Below are positions 1 to 8,862 of a DNA stretch of 64,000 nt, piece by piece. A program made the position numbers and the translations under genes. Each line of letters starts with the position of its first letter. The first letter of the stretch is position 1. The DNA is from Achromobacter deleyi. GTDB lineage: Bacteria; Pseudomonadota; Gammaproteobacteria; Burkholderiales; Burkholderiaceae_B. The stretch spans positions 6,138,001 to 6,202,000 of the forward strand of contig NZ_CP065997.1 in NCBI RefSeq assembly GCF_016127315.1. Direction: 5' to 3'. Under the pieces are notes generated by a model. The model did not search any database. It was not told the DNA's origin and saw only the letters and a list, made by a program, of their open reading frames with translations.

Positions 1-1745
1 ATCTCGCTCATGTTGCGCGTGTATTCCACGTCGCGGCCCATGCGCTTGCAGAAGTCCGTCCAGATGTCGAAGTCCGAACGCGAGTGGTACAGCGGATCGA
101 CCAGCTTGTGCATGGCGATCACCCCGCGGTTCGAATAGGAACCGTAGGCATCGATGTCGTTGCGCTCGTAGGGCGTGCAGGCCGGCAACACGATATCGGC
201 GAAACGGCAGGTGGCGGTCCAGTTGTAGTCGATGGCCACCACCGTTTCCAGTTCCTGGTAGGCGCGCTTCATGCGATTGCGGTCCTGCTGCCGGTGCCAC
301 TGGTTGCAGCCCGAGAAGATCGCCACCTTGTAGGGCGGCAGCTTGACCTTGTGGCCGTTGAAATTGATTTCCTTGCCCGGCTCCAGCAATGCGTCGATCA
401 CCCGCGACACCGGCACGACGGCGCTGTACCCCTGGTAATCGTCGTTCTCGTGCCGCGGCTTGCGGCCGGTATCCAGGTTCAGCGGAAACGCGCCCGGCAT
501 CGAGGCGCCCGAGGCCGACACGCCCACCGAACTGTAGTGGTGCGAATAACTGATGCCGCCGCCGGGCAGGCCGATCTGGCCCAGCATGGCGGCCAGGATC
601 GCCCCCATCCAGTAAGGCTGCTCGCCATGCTGCTGGCGCTGGATCGACCAACCGAACATCAGCTGCGTGCGATTGGCCGCCATCAGGCGCGCCAGCTCGC
701 GGATGCGCTGCGCCGGCACGCCGCAGATCGATTCGGCCCATTCGGGGGTGCGTTCGATCTTGTCCTCGGTCTTGCCCTCGACGTAGGCGATGAACTCGTC
801 GAAGCCCACCGCATAGGTCTCGAGGAACTTGGTGTCGTACAGGCTCTCTTTCCACAAGGTGTGGGCGATGCCCAGCATGAAGGCCACGTCGGTCAGCGGG
901 TTGACGTACTGGTGTTCGCAGTCCAGGTAATTGCGCGTCTTGCTTTTCACCGGGTCGACGCAGATCACCGTGATTTCCCGGTTCGCGACCTTCCGCTTGA
1001 GCTGCTCGAAATAGGCATAGGCCTCGTGCGTTTCGGTGTTCCAGCCGACCTGCAGGTTCTTGATCGGATCGCTGGCCCAGAACACCAGCACCCGCGTTTC
1101 CTTCAGGATGATGTCCCAGGACGTGCCCTGCGAATACACCTCGGTCGAACCCAGCACGTAGGGCAGGATGGTCTGGCCAGCCCCGGTCGAATAGTCGCCC
1201 GCCGTGCCGACGCTGTAACCGTGCATGCCCATGGCGCGCAGCATGTGGTTGCCGCAGCTGTGCATCAGCCCCACCGAGCGCCAGCCGACGTTGCCCACGT
1301 GCAGCGCCCAGGGGCCGTGGTCCCGTTGCACCCGCTCGAGCTCGTGGTAGACCAGGTCCAGCGCCTCGTCCCAGCCGACCCGGATGAAGCGGTTGTCGCC
1401 GCGCAGCGCTTGGCCTGCCGCGCCGCGCTTGCGATACCAGTCGAGCCGCACCATCGGATAGCGCACCCGCGAGGCGCTGTACAGCACGTCCAGCGTGCCG
1501 TCGAGGATCGGCGTCGGATGCTTGTCGAACTCGAAGGGCTTGATTTCCACCACGTGGCCGGCCACGACCCGGGCGCGGAATGCGCCCCAGTGCGCGCCGG
1601 AGAACCGCCAGCGGCCCGCTCCGGCGCCCTCCTCGTCAAGCGTGGCGGCGCGCAGCACCCGGCCATTGCGCAGCAGCGGCGGCACCACCATGGAACCCAG
1701 CGAGGCGGCGACACCGCCCAGGAAACGACGACGGGAGAGTTTCAT
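1..1745 (-). CDS. torA: Trimethylamine-N-oxide reductase catalytic subunit (partial, C-terminus beyond the left edge)
   Basis: Periplasmic molybdopterin-guanine-dinucleotide enzyme that reduces TMAO to trimethylamine with electrons from TorC. About 581 codons are visible of the roughly 800-830 usual for the family. The N-terminus MKLSRRRFLGG is a twin-arginine signal, as expected for a cofactor-loaded export substrate. The segment around YSVGTAGDYSTGAGQ (about residues 140-155) holds the Ser expected to ligate molybdenum, and MLGQIGLPGGG is typical of the DMSO/TMAO reductase family. The ATG lies 7 bp downstream of the torC stop, so the two are cotranscribed. BisC or DMSO reductase are alternatives, but the pentaheme TorC and TorE partners favour TorA. 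The chaperone gene torD is not in the window and would be expected to the left. Confidence 0.88.
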   Translation of the reverse strand, partial: MKLSRRRFLGGVAASLGSMVVPPLLRNGRVLRAATLDEEGAGAGRWRFSGAHWGAFRARVVAGHVVEIKPFEFDKHPTPILDGTLDVLYSASRVRYPMVRLDWYRKRGAAGQALRGDNRFIRVGWDEALDLVYHELERVQRDHGPWALHVGNVGWRSVGLMHSCGNHMLRAMGMHGYSVGTAGDYSTGAGQTILPYVLGSTEVYSQGTSWDIILKETRVLVFWASDPIKNLQVGWNTETHEAYAYFEQLKRKVANREITVICVDPVKSKTRNYLDCEHQYVNPLTDVAFMLGIAHTLWKESLYDTKFLETYAVGFDEFIAYVEGKTEDKIERTPEWAESICGVPAQRIRELARLMAANRTQLMFGWSIQRQQHGEQPYWMGAILAAMLGQIGLPGGGISYSHHYSSVGVSASGASMPGAFPLNLDTGRKPRHENDDYQGYSAVVPVSRVIDALLEPGKEINFNGHKVKLPPYKVAIFSGCNQWHRQQDRNRMKRAYQELETVVAIDYNWTATCRFADIVLPACTPYERNDIDAYGSYSNRGVIAMHKLVDPLYHSRSDFDIWTDFCKRMGRDVEYTRNMSE

Positions 1746-1752
1746 GTCTTTC

Positions 1753-2973
1753 TCAGTGGGCCGCGGCCACACTGTCCTTTGCAGCAAAATCGGAGGAATG
1801 CAGTTGCAGGTATTTCAGGACCAGCTTGGCGGTCTGGTCGTCCATGTTGGTGAAGCCGACCATGCCGCCGAACAGCCCGGGCCATTGGTTGGCGTCGTGC
1901 GAGGCCTCGTTCGGCTGGCGGTGGCAGACGCTGCAGCTTTGCGAATAGCTCTTCCTGGCCACGGCCCAGATCGGCCCGACGTCATCGACCAGGCCGCCGC
2001 CACGCAGCCACACCGTCGCGGCGATCTTCTGCCATTGCAGGCCGGTCACGTCGTCGATCCGGCTTTCGACCACATGGACCACGCTCTCGTCGCGCGACAC
2101 CTCCTGGCTCAACACGGCGCTGGTGATGTTCAGGCCGAACCGGCCGTACAGCACCCGGGCGTAGCCCTTGTTCTTTCTCCAGAGCTGCAACTCGACCTGC
2201 ACCGCGTCCTTGTTCTTCTGCAGCACCTTCACGCCGGTGGCGATCTCGATGGCGCCGATTTCCCGGGCCAGCCCCTCGTCCGCGTAGATCGGCTGCGGCA
2301 TGACGCTGTAGTAATCGTGGCCGGCGTCGATGGCCGCGCCACGAGCGCCGGCCGTCAGCGCCGCCAGCGCCGGATTGCCCTGTGACTTGACCTCGGGCAG
2401 CCGGTGCGCGATGCCCTTGTGGCAGTCGACGCAACTGGCATTGCGCTCGGCCGCGCCGTGCATGGTGGTCTGCGAGGTCACCCGCATCTTGTCGAAATCC
2501 ATGCTGGCGTAATCATGGCAATTGCGGCATTCCTTGGAATTGTTGGCCTTGAAGCGGGCCCACTCGCGCGTGGCCAGCACGATGCGATGTTCCTGGAATT
2601 TTTCGGGCGTGCCGATCGTGCCCATCAGGTGCCCCAGCACTTCGCGCGAGGCCTGCATCTTGCGCGCGACCTTGGAAGTGAAGTCGTGCGGCACGTGGCA
2701 GTCCGGACAGTGGGCGCGCACGCCCGAACGGTTCTTCCAGTGCACGCTCTGCTGCAGCTCCGGCAGCACGGTGTCGCGCATCGAGTGGCAGGAAATACAG
2801 AACGCCTCGGTATTGGTGGCGTTCATGCCGGTGTTGAACAGCGCGAGGAACGTCACGCCGCCCAGGAACCCGCCGATGACCAGCACGCCCAGGCCGATGC
2901 GGGTGGCGGGGCGCAGCAACAGCGCGCCCGTCCATTGGAAGACGGATTTAGCGATCTTGAAGGGATTTTTCAT
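1753..2973 (-). CDS. torC: Pentaheme c-type cytochrome TorC, membrane-anchored quinol oxidase for TorA
   Basis: A NapC/NirT-type cytochrome that takes electrons from menaquinol or ubiquinol at the inner membrane and hands them to TorA in the periplasm. The 406-residue protein has one N-terminal membrane anchor (about residues 25-47) followed by four CxxCH heme sites (CISCH 59-63, CPDCH 89-93, CRNCH 149-153, CVDCH 181-185). A fifth, CSVCH at 347-351, sits in the C-terminal domain that separates TorC from tetraheme NapC. It lies between torE and torA on the same strand. No good Shine-Dalgarno precedes the ATG, but a 10-codon ORF ends 9 bp upstream, which suggests translational coupling. Its hemes would be attached by the neighbouring ccm system. 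Confidence 0.93.
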   Translation of the reverse strand: MKNPFKIAKSVFQWTGALLLRPATRIGLGVLVIGGFLGGVTFLALFNTGMNATNTEAFCISCHSMRDTVLPELQQSVHWKNRSGVRAHCPDCHVPHDFTSKVARKMQASREVLGHLMGTIGTPEKFQEHRIVLATREWARFKANNSKECRNCHDYASMDFDKMRVTSQTTMHGAAERNASCVDCHKGIAHRLPEVKSQGNPALAALTAGARGAAIDAGHDYYSVMPQPIYADEGLAREIGAIEIATGVKVLQKNKDAVQVELQLWRKNKGYARVLYGRFGLNITSAVLSQEVSRDESVVHVVESRIDDVTGLQWQKIAATVWLRGGGLVDDVGPIWAVARKSYSQSCSVCHRQPNEASHDANQWPGLFGGMVGFTNMDDQTAKLVLKYLQLHSSDFAAKDSVAAAH

Positions 2974-2982
2974 GTCGATGGC

Positions 2983-3015
2983 TCAGGCTGCGTTTTTCTC
3001 GGACCACGCATTCAT
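2983..3015 (-). other. 10-codon mini-ORF between torE and torC, possible translational coupler
   Basis: The peptide MNAWSEKNAA starts at an ATG overlapping the torE stop (ATGA) and ends 9 bp before the torC ATG. It has no recognisable function. Its place suggests it carries ribosomes from torE to torC, which lacks a clear ribosome binding site. It could equally be fortuitous. Confidence 0.3.
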
Positions 3016-3176
3016 GTCGGCGGCCCCCAGAACAGGATCTGGCCGAACCACACGATGAATCCGTACACGCAGATCATCAGAAACGCCACGACGGGACACG
3101 CCACGAAGGCCAGCGAGAGGAACTTCGTCCACTCGGCCCCACCACCACTACTACTGTGCTTGGGTTTGTTTTTCAC
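3012..3176 (-). CDS. torE: TorE/NapE-family small inner-membrane protein
   Basis: A 54-residue protein read from a GTG start: a short polar N-terminus rich in Ser and Gly, one hydrophobic segment (about residues 18-46), and the end FGQILFWGPPT. The pattern EWTKFLSLAF, then a Pro inside the membrane segment, then a terminal GPP matches the NapE/TorE family. In other bacteria this family is encoded first in nap or torECAD operons. Its biochemical role is not settled. The gene is first in the minus-strand tor operon. An in-frame TTG lies three codons upstream, and no strong Shine-Dalgarno is visible for either start. Confidence 0.72.
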   Translation of the reverse strand: MKNKPKHSSSGGGAEWTKFLSLAFVACPVVAFLMICVYGFIVWFGQILFWGPPT

Positions 3177-3588
3177 GGGATACAACGATTTGGAGATGAA
3201 CGACTACCGCCTCGAACCGCGCCGCGACTAAAGCAAGGCCGCGAGTCCCGCGAGGGCCGCTGGCGGTTCGATGCCTTTCCATGATCGACGCGCGACCGGC
3301 ACCCGCATGTTGATCTCCGTCAAGTGCCCCATGCCGCGCGCGCCGCGGCGCGCATTACTCAGACCGATCTGAAGCCGCGGCCGGGATACGCCCCAAAAAC
3401 GCACACCGGAGCGTGGCAATCGACATCGCGATGTCCGGGACGGTAAACGCGTCCGACATAAATCGAAATGCGCCGCGGCCGCGCAAAACCGCGGTCCGGA
3501 GTCATTAATATCCCATCCCGTTATCGGCTTCGCGCCGCCCTTGATGCAGCGGGGATTGTTGTCATGAGTATCTGGATGGGCACCGGCC
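3177..3588. other. Divergent tor/ccm intergenic region
   Basis: About 410 bp without a convincing gene, separating the leftward tor operon from the rightward ccm operon. It should hold both promoters. Visible content is an FNR-like box at 3310-3323, GC-rich palindromic runs near 3340-3350, and a 10-codon ORF at 3564-3596 (ATG preceded by GGGGA) that overlaps the ccmA start by 8 bp. No decameric E. coli-type tor boxes were seen. Confidence 0.6.
3310..3323. promoter_or_regulatory. FNR/ANR-type box upstream of torE
   Basis: The sequence is TTGATctccGTCAA, which matches 9 of the 10 conserved positions of TTGAT-N4-ATCAA. If centred at -41.5 of a leftward promoter, the start point would be near 3275. 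A GATCAT -10-like hexamer (4/6) then sits near 3281-3286 on the minus strand. It lies about 134 bp before the torE start and about 265 bp before ccmA. This is a match by eye only. Confidence 0.5.
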
Positions 3589-4215
3589 ATGCTTGAGGCG
3601 GAAGGGCTCACCTGTTCGAAAGGAACCCGTCTTCTGTTCGAAGACGTGTCGTTCCAGTTGCCCGCGGGGCAACTGCTGCGCGTGACCGCGCCGAACGGCC
3701 ATGGCAAGACCAGCCTGCTGCGCATCCTGTGTGGCCTGGCGCGCGCCGACGCCGGCACGGTGCGCTGGTGCGGGATCGACATCCACCGCCTGGGGCCGGC
3801 CTTCCGCCAGCATCTGCTCTACCTGGGCCATGCCGACGCCCTCGCCGACTCCCTGACTCCGCTCGAGAACCTGCGCTTCCTGTGCCAGGCCCAGGCCGAT
3901 GCCGTCTCCGCGGCGGCCTGTCGCGACGCCCTCTGCCAGATGGACCTGGCGGCGATGCTCGACCTGCCGGCGCGCGTCCTCTCGCGCGGCCAGCGGCGCC
4001 GCGTGATGCTGGCGCGGCTGTCGCTGCGTCCGGCGCGGCCGCTGTGGATCCTGGACGAACCCTTCAACCTGCTCGATGCGGCCACGGTGGCGGCGCTGAC
4101 GCGGACGCTGGCAAGCCATTGCGATAACGGCGGACGCGTTCTCCTGACCACGCACCAGGAGGTTGCCTTCGACCGTCCGGTGCGTACCCTCGATCTCGGT
4201 CCGGACGCGCCATGA
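3589..4215 (+). CDS. ccmA: Heme exporter ATP-binding protein CcmA
   Basis: ATPase of the CcmABCD complex, which releases heme-loaded CcmE during System I cytochrome c maturation. The 208-residue ABC ATPase has a Walker A APNGHGKTS (the usual first Gly is Ala), signature LSRGQRRR near residue 128, Walker B PLWILDEPF near 148, and a switch His in TTHQ. The length is normal for CcmA. It is the first of nine overlapping ccm genes, with its stop overlapping the ccmB start by 4 bp. A 10-codon ORF ends inside its first codons, so translation may be coupled to that leader. Confidence 0.93.
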   Translation: MLEAEGLTCSKGTRLLFEDVSFQLPAGQLLRVTAPNGHGKTSLLRILCGLARADAGTVRWCGIDIHRLGPAFRQHLLYLGHADALADSLTPLENLRFLCQAQADAVSAAACRDALCQMDLAAMLDLPARVLSRGQRRRVMLARLSLRPARPLWILDEPFNLLDAATVAALTRTLASHCDNGGRVLLTTHQEVAFDRPVRTLDLGPDAP

Positions 4216-4892
4216 CGTGGCTGGCCAGCCCCTTCTTCGCCGTCCTGCGGCGCGACCTGCTGCTGCTGGGCCGCGGCCGGGCCGACGTCATTGTCTCGCT
4301 GCTTTTCTTCGTGCTGGTCGCCTGCCTGTTCCCGCTGGGCGTCGGCGCCGATGCATCCTTGTTGCGCACGCTCGGGCCGGGCGTCCTGTGGGTCGCCGCG
4401 CTGCTCGCCACCCTGCTGTCGCAGCATCGGCTGTTCGCGCAGGACCACGCCGACGGCACGCTCGAACAACTGCTGCTTTCACCGGGCGCCGCCACGCTCT
4501 GGGTGCTGGCCAAGATCACGGCGCACTGGATCGGAACCGGTCTGCCTTTGGTGGCCGTGGCGCCCGTCATGGGCCTGCTGTTTGACCTGGGTCAGTGTTC
4601 CCGCCTGACCCTGTCGCTATCTTTCGCGCTGGGAACGCCGGTACTGGCCCTGGTCGGCGCGATCGGCGCCGCGCTCGCCCTCGGGGTGCGCGGCGGCGGC
4701 GTGCTGCAGGCGCTGTTGCTGCTGCCCTGGTTCGTGCCGGTGCTGATCTTCGGCGCGGGCTCGGTGGCCTCCTGTGCCACCGACCAGGCGCCGACGACGG
4801 CGTTCCTGCTGCTTGGCGGTGCGCTGCTGGCGGCGCTGGCGCTGGCCCCGCCCGCCTGTGTCCTGGCGCTGCGCTTCGCCGTCGAAGAATGA
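4212..4892 (+). CDS. ccmB: Heme exporter permease CcmB
   Basis: Integral membrane subunit paired with CcmA. The 226 residues carry about six hydrophobic helices. The N-terminal stretch FFAVLRRDLLLLGRGRADV, followed by an alternating hydrophobic pattern and the QDHADGTLEQLLLSP segment, is characteristic of CcmB (compare D-x-x-x-G-x-L-E-Q-L-L-L-S-P in the family). It overlaps ccmA (ATGA) upstream and ccmC downstream. The substrate of the transporter has been debated; current models have CcmAB driving release of holo-CcmE from CcmCD rather than exporting heme. Confidence 0.92.
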   Translation: MTWLASPFFAVLRRDLLLLGRGRADVIVSLLFFVLVACLFPLGVGADASLLRTLGPGVLWVAALLATLLSQHRLFAQDHADGTLEQLLLSPGAATLWVLAKITAHWIGTGLPLVAVAPVMGLLFDLGQCSRLTLSLSFALGTPVLALVGAIGAALALGVRGGGVLQALLLLPWFVPVLIFGAGSVASCATDQAPTTAFLLLGGALLAALALAPPACVLALRFAVEE

Positions 4893-5689
4893 GGATGCCT
4901 GCCATGCCGCCCACTCCCCCCGCCCGCCGCGCCACGCGCCTGCTGCGGTTCGCCGCGCCGCAGGCCTTCTATCCGCTGGCGGGCAGGCTGGTTCGCTGGT
5001 GCGCCGCGCTCGCCGCCGTGCTCGGCGCCTGCGCCTTGGCGATCGGCTTTTTCGTCGCGCCCACCGACGCCACCCAGGGCGAGGTTTACCGCATCATTTT
5101 CATCCACGTCGCCGCCGCGTGGATGTCGCTGTTCATCTATCTGCTGATGGCGTTCTGGTCCGCGCTCGGCCTGATCCTGCGCACCCGCCTGTCGTTCATC
5201 ATGGCGCGCGCGCTGGCCCCCACCGGCGCACTGTTCTGCTTCGTCGCGCTCTGGAGCGGCGCGTTGTGGGGCCGGCCCACCTGGGGCGCCTACTGGGTCT
5301 GGGACGCGCGGCTCACCTCGCAATTGATCCTGGGGTTCCTGTACCTGGGCTACCTGGCGCTGACCGCCCTGACCGTCGATCCCCATCGCGGCGACCGCGC
5401 CGGGGCGCTGGTGGCGCTGGTGGGCGCCATCAACGTACCCATCATCTATTTCTCCGTGTCCTGGTGGAGCACGCTGCACCAGGGCGCCTCGGTCAGCCTG
5501 ACCCGCGCGCCGTCCATGGCGACGACCATGCTGGCCGCCATGCTGCTGATGGCGCTGGCCGCGTGGGCCTACACCGCCGCCGTCGCACTGGCGCGTGCCC
5601 GCGTTCTGGTGCTGGAACGGGAATGGCCGGCCGGCTGGGTGCGCGACCTGGCGCGCCGCGAGGCGGTGACACGCAAGGAGCCGGCATGA
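4889..5689 (+). CDS. ccmC: Heme-handling protein CcmC
   Basis: Inner-membrane protein that presents heme to CcmE in the periplasm. The tryptophan-rich heme-handling motif is present as [16 protein letters not shown] (about residues 131-146 from this start), among six predicted membrane helices. From the ATG at 4889, which overlaps the ccmB stop, the protein is 266 residues, slightly longer than the usual 245-250. ATGs at 4895 and 4904 are in frame. The one at 4904 has GAGG nine bases upstream and gives 261 residues, so the true start may be there. Essential partner of CcmD and CcmE. Confidence 0.92.
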   Translation: MRMPAMPPTPPARRATRLLRFAAPQAFYPLAGRLVRWCAALAAVLGACALAIGFFVAPTDATQGEVYRIIFIHVAAAWMSLFIYLLMAFWSALGLILRTRLSFIMARALAPTGALFCFVALWSGALWGRPTWGAYWVWDARLTSQLILGFLYLGYLALTALTVDPHRGDRAGALVALVGAINVPIIYFSVSWWSTLHQGASVSLTRAPSMATTMLAAMLLMALAAWAYTAAVALARARVLVLEREWPAGWVRDLARREAVTRKEPA

Positions 5690-5898
5690 TGCACTGGGAA
5701 TCCTGGGCCGCGTTCTGGCACATGGGCGGGCGCGCCGGCTTCGTCTGGGGCAGCTATGGCGCGCTGGCCCTGCTGGTGCTAGCCGAATGCGCATCGCTGG
5801 CGCGCCGGCGCCGCCGCGCGCTGCAACGCCTGGCCGCGCTCGATCGCGCCACCCGCCCGGCGGCCAGGCGGCAACGGCAGGACGGAGGAACCGCATGA
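5686..5898 (+). CDS. ccmD: Small heme-exporter accessory protein CcmD
   Basis: A 70-residue single-span protein with the family layout. A short aromatic N-terminus ([15 protein letters not shown]) is followed by [17 protein letters not shown], a membrane helix, and then an Arg-rich cytoplasmic tail. CcmD stabilises the CcmABC-CcmE complex. The start overlaps the ccmC stop (ATGA) and a second ATG follows immediately. It ends overlapping the ccmE start. The tail is longer than in many CcmD proteins but remains basic. Confidence 0.88.
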   Translation: MMHWESWAAFWHMGGRAGFVWGSYGALALLVLAECASLARRRRRALQRLAALDRATRPAARRQRQDGGTA

Positions 5899-6344
5899 CG
5901 ACACCCCGCCGCCGGCGCCTGTTCCTGCTGCTCTGTGCCTTCGCGCTGCTGAGCGCGGCCGCCGCCCTGATCCTGACGGCCATGCGCCAGAACCTGGTGT
6001 TCTTCCACACGCCCAGCGAAATCGCGCGCGGCGAGGCGCCGCGGCAGCGGCTGTTCCGCGTCGGCGGCATGGTGCTGGCCGGATCGCTGCAACGCCACGC
6101 CGACGGCCTGGGCGTGCGTTTCATCGTCACCGACACCGCCCACGACGTACCGGTGGTGTATCGCGGCGCCCTGCCCGACCTGTTCCGCGAAGGCACGGGC
6201 GTGGTAGCCCAGGGCACGCTGGACGCCGACGGCGTGTTCACCGCCACCAGCGTGCTCGCCCGCCATGACGAGAACTACACGCCGATCGAGGTCCGCGACG
6301 CCATCGAGCGCGCCCACGACGCCGGCAGGACGGTGCGGCCATGA
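5895..6344 (+). CDS. ccmE: Periplasmic heme chaperone CcmE
   Basis: The 149-residue chaperone binds heme covalently and passes it to CcmF. It has an N-terminal membrane anchor (about residues 8-29), an OB-fold domain, and the heme-binding segment [10 protein letters not shown] with the catalytic His near residue 130 and the adjacent Tyr ligand. GGAGG at 5884-5888, six bases before the ATG, supports the start, which overlaps the ccmD stop. Length and motifs are fully normal, so it should be functional. Confidence 0.95.
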   Translation: MTTPRRRRLFLLLCAFALLSAAAALILTAMRQNLVFFHTPSEIARGEAPRQRLFRVGGMVLAGSLQRHADGLGVRFIVTDTAHDVPVVYRGALPDLFREGTGVVAQGTLDADGVFTATSVLARHDENYTPIEVRDAIERAHDAGRTVRP

Positions 6345-8332
6345 TCGCCGAGGTCGGCCACTTTGCCCTGATGCTCGGCTTCGCGCTGGCGCTGGTGCAG
6401 GCCATCGTGCCGCTGTATGGCGCCTGGCGCGGCCGCGCCGCGCTGATGGCGGTCGGCCGCGGCGCCGCGCGCGGGCAACTGCTGTTCGTGCTGCTGTCAT
6501 ACGCCTGCCTGCACCTGCTGTTCATCGCCAATGATTTTTCCGTGCGGCTGGTGGCCGACAACAGCCACACCCGCACGCCGCTGATCTACCGGATCACCGC
6601 GGTCTGGGGCAACCACGAGGGCTCCATGCTGCTGTGGATCGTCTCGCTGTCGCTATGGACGGCGGCGGTGACGCGCTGGAGCCGCGCGCTGCCCGAGGCG
6701 TTCACGGCGCGGGTCCTGGGCGTGCTGGGCGCGGTCAGCGCGGGGTTCACCGCCTTCACGCTGCTGACCTCCAACCCCTTTGCGCGCCTGTTGCCCGCGG
6801 CGCAGGAGGGCCGCGACCTGAATCCGCTGTTGCAGGATCCCGGCATGATCATCCACCCGCCGTTGCTGTACCTGGGCTACGTGGGTTTCAGCATTGCCTT
6901 CGCCTTCGCCATCGCGGCCCTGATGACGGGGCGGTTCGACGCCGCCTGGGCGCGCTGGTCGCGGCCCTGGACCGTGGCCGCCTGGGTCCTGCTGACCGCC
7001 GGCATCGCGGTGGGATCGAGCTGGGCCTATTACGAGCTGGGCTGGGGCGGCTGGTGGTTCTGGGATCCGGTCGAGAACGCCTCGTTCATGCCCTGGCTGC
7101 TGGGCACCGCGCTGATCCATTCGCTGGCCGTGACGGAAAAGCGCGGCGCGTTCCGCGGCTGGACCGTGCTGCTGGCGATCGGCACCTTCTCGCTGTCGCT
7201 GCTTGGCACGTTCCTGGTGCGGTCCGGCGTCGTCACCTCGGTGCACTCATTCGCCACCGACCCGGCGCGCGGCCTGTTCATCCTGTGCCTGCTGGCGGCG
7301 GTGGTCGGCACATCGCTGCTGCTGTACGCCTGGCGCGCCCCGCGGCTGCAAGGCGGCGGCCACTTCCAGCTGGTCTCGCGCGACGCCGCCCTGCTGGCCA
7401 ATAACGCGCTGCTGTCCGTGGCCTGCGCGGCGGTGCTGCTCGGCACCCTGTACCCGCTGTTGCTGGACGCCCTGGGACTGGGCAGGATCTCGGTGGGTCC
7501 ACCCTACTTCGACACCATCTTCGTGCCGTTGATGACGCCGGTGCTCATCCTCCTGGTGCCCGGCGCCCTGGCGCGCTGGAAGGCCGACACCTGGCAACGG
7601 CTGGCGCGCCGGCTGGGGCCGGCCGCGCTCGCCAGCATGCTGCTGGGCCCGGCGCTGGGCTACGGGCTCGGGCACCTCACCTGGCGCACCTGCCTGGGCC
7701 TGTCGCTGGCCGCCTGGATCGTGCTGGGCAGTGTGCAATTGCTGGGCGAGCGCCTGCGCGGCGGCGGCCGGGCCGACGCCGCTACCCGCCTGCGCGGCAT
7801 TCCCGGAGGCTGGTGGGGCATGTGGCTGGGCCACCTCGGCCTGGGCGTGTTCATCGTCGGCGTCACCATGGTCAACAGCTTCCAGTCCCAGCTGGACGTG
7901 CGCATGCTGCCCGGCCAGACCGCCCACCTGGCCGGGTACACCTTCACCTTCGGCGGGGTCGAGCAGGTCGCCGGCCCCAACTGGATCGCCGCGCGCGCCA
8001 CCCTCGATGTCACGCGCGGCGACAAGCATGTCGCCACGCTGCGACCCGAAACCCGCCGCTACGTGGCGCAGGCGATGCCGATGACGCAGTCGGCCATCGA
8101 CGTCGGCCCCTTGCGCGACCTCTACACCGCCCTGGGCGAGGCCCTGCCCGACGGCGGCTGGATCGTGAACCTGTTCCACAAACCGTTCATCAGCTGGATC
8201 TGGGCCGGTTGCGCGCTGATGATCCTGGGCGGCCTGGCCGCCGCCGGCGACCGCCGCTACCGCAAGCCGGCGTCGCGGCGCGACGCCGCGCCCCCGGCCT
8301 CCCCCCAGCCACCCGAAGGCGGACAACCATGA
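6341..8332 (+). CDS. ccmF: Cytochrome c heme lyase subunit CcmF
   Basis: A 663-residue multi-spanning inner-membrane protein that reduces heme on CcmE and, with CcmH and CcmI, attaches it to apocytochrome. The WWD-type heme-handling motif [20 protein letters not shown] lies near residues 232-251. [11 protein letters not shown] near 87 and other conserved CcmF segments are present. Length agrees with the family (about 640-660). It starts overlapping ccmE (ATGA) and ends overlapping ccmG. Confidence 0.96.
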   Translation: MIAEVGHFALMLGFALALVQAIVPLYGAWRGRAALMAVGRGAARGQLLFVLLSYACLHLLFIANDFSVRLVADNSHTRTPLIYRITAVWGNHEGSMLLWIVSLSLWTAAVTRWSRALPEAFTARVLGVLGAVSAGFTAFTLLTSNPFARLLPAAQEGRDLNPLLQDPGMIIHPPLLYLGYVGFSIAFAFAIAALMTGRFDAAWARWSRPWTVAAWVLLTAGIAVGSSWAYYELGWGGWWFWDPVENASFMPWLLGTALIHSLAVTEKRGAFRGWTVLLAIGTFSLSLLGTFLVRSGVVTSVHSFATDPARGLFILCLLAAVVGTSLLLYAWRAPRLQGGGHFQLVSRDAALLANNALLSVACAAVLLGTLYPLLLDALGLGRISVGPPYFDTIFVPLMTPVLILLVPGALARWKADTWQRLARRLGPAALASMLLGPALGYGLGHLTWRTCLGLSLAAWIVLGSVQLLGERLRGGGRADAATRLRGIPGGWWGMWLGHLGLGVFIVGVTMVNSFQSQLDVRMLPGQTAHLAGYTFTFGGVEQVAGPNWIAARATLDVTRGDKHVATLRPETRRYVAQAMPMTQSAIDVGPLRDLYTALGEALPDGGWIVNLFHKPFISWIWAGCALMILGGLAAAGDRRYRKPASRRDAAPPASPQPPEGGQP

Positions 8333-8862
8333 AACTCCGATCCCTCGTGCCCCTGCTGCTGTTCCTCGGGCTGACGGCCATGCTCGCCGTCGGCCTGGGG
8401 CTGGACCCGCGCGAACTGCCCTCGCCCCTGGTGAGTCAGCCCGCGCCGCCTTTCACCCTGGCACGGCTGGACGCGCCCGACCGCCGGTTCGGGCTGGACG
8501 ACATGCGCGGCCAGGTCTGGCTGCTCAACGTCTGGGCCAGCTGGTGCGTCGCCTGCCGCGCCGAACACCCCGTGCTGCTGCGCGCCGCCCGCGAAGGCCG
8601 CATCGCCATCGTCGGGCTGGACTACAAGGACGAAGACAGCGCCGCCCGGACGTGGCTGGCGCGCCTGGGCGACCCCTATACCGCCACGGTGGTCGATCCC
8701 GGCGGCAAGCTCGGCATCGACTATGGCGTCTACGGCGTGCCCGAGACCTTCCTCATCGACGCCCGCGGCGTCATCCGCTACAAGCACGTCGGGCCGGTCA
8801 CGCAGGACGTGCTCGACAACATCCTGATCCCCCGGGCGCGGGAGGCGCTGAATGAACCTTGA
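8329..8862 (+). CDS. ccmG: Thiol:disulfide interchange protein CcmG (DsbE)
   Basis: Membrane-tethered periplasmic thioredoxin-fold protein that keeps apocytochrome CxxCH thiols or CcmH reduced. The 177 residues comprise one N-terminal membrane anchor (about 5-24), then a thioredoxin domain with active site WCVAC in VWASWCVACRAEH. Further on come VYGVPETFLID with the cis-Pro typical of CcmG, and a C-terminal GPV segment. The start overlaps the ccmF stop, and the end overlaps ccmH by 11 bp. Reductant would come from DsbD, which is not in this window. Confidence 0.95.
   Translation: MKLRSLVPLLLFLGLTAMLAVGLGLDPRELPSPLVSQPAPPFTLARLDAPDRRFGLDDMRGQVWLLNVWASWCVACRAEHPVLLRAAREGRIAIVGLDYKDEDSAARTWLARLGDPYTATVVDPGGKLGIDYGVYGVPETFLIDARGVIRYKHVGPVTQDVLDNILIPRAREALNEP

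Noticed and set aside
84..1853. Long plus-strand ORF of 589 codons opposite torA
   Set aside because: It is the mirror of the torA/torC coding region with an Arg/His/Val-rich composition typical of antisense frames in GC-rich DNA.
3196..3231. 11-codon plus-strand ORF (MNDYRLEPRRD) just right of torE
   Set aside because: The GGAG is adjacent to the ATG with no spacing, and there is no sign of conservation or a partner gene.
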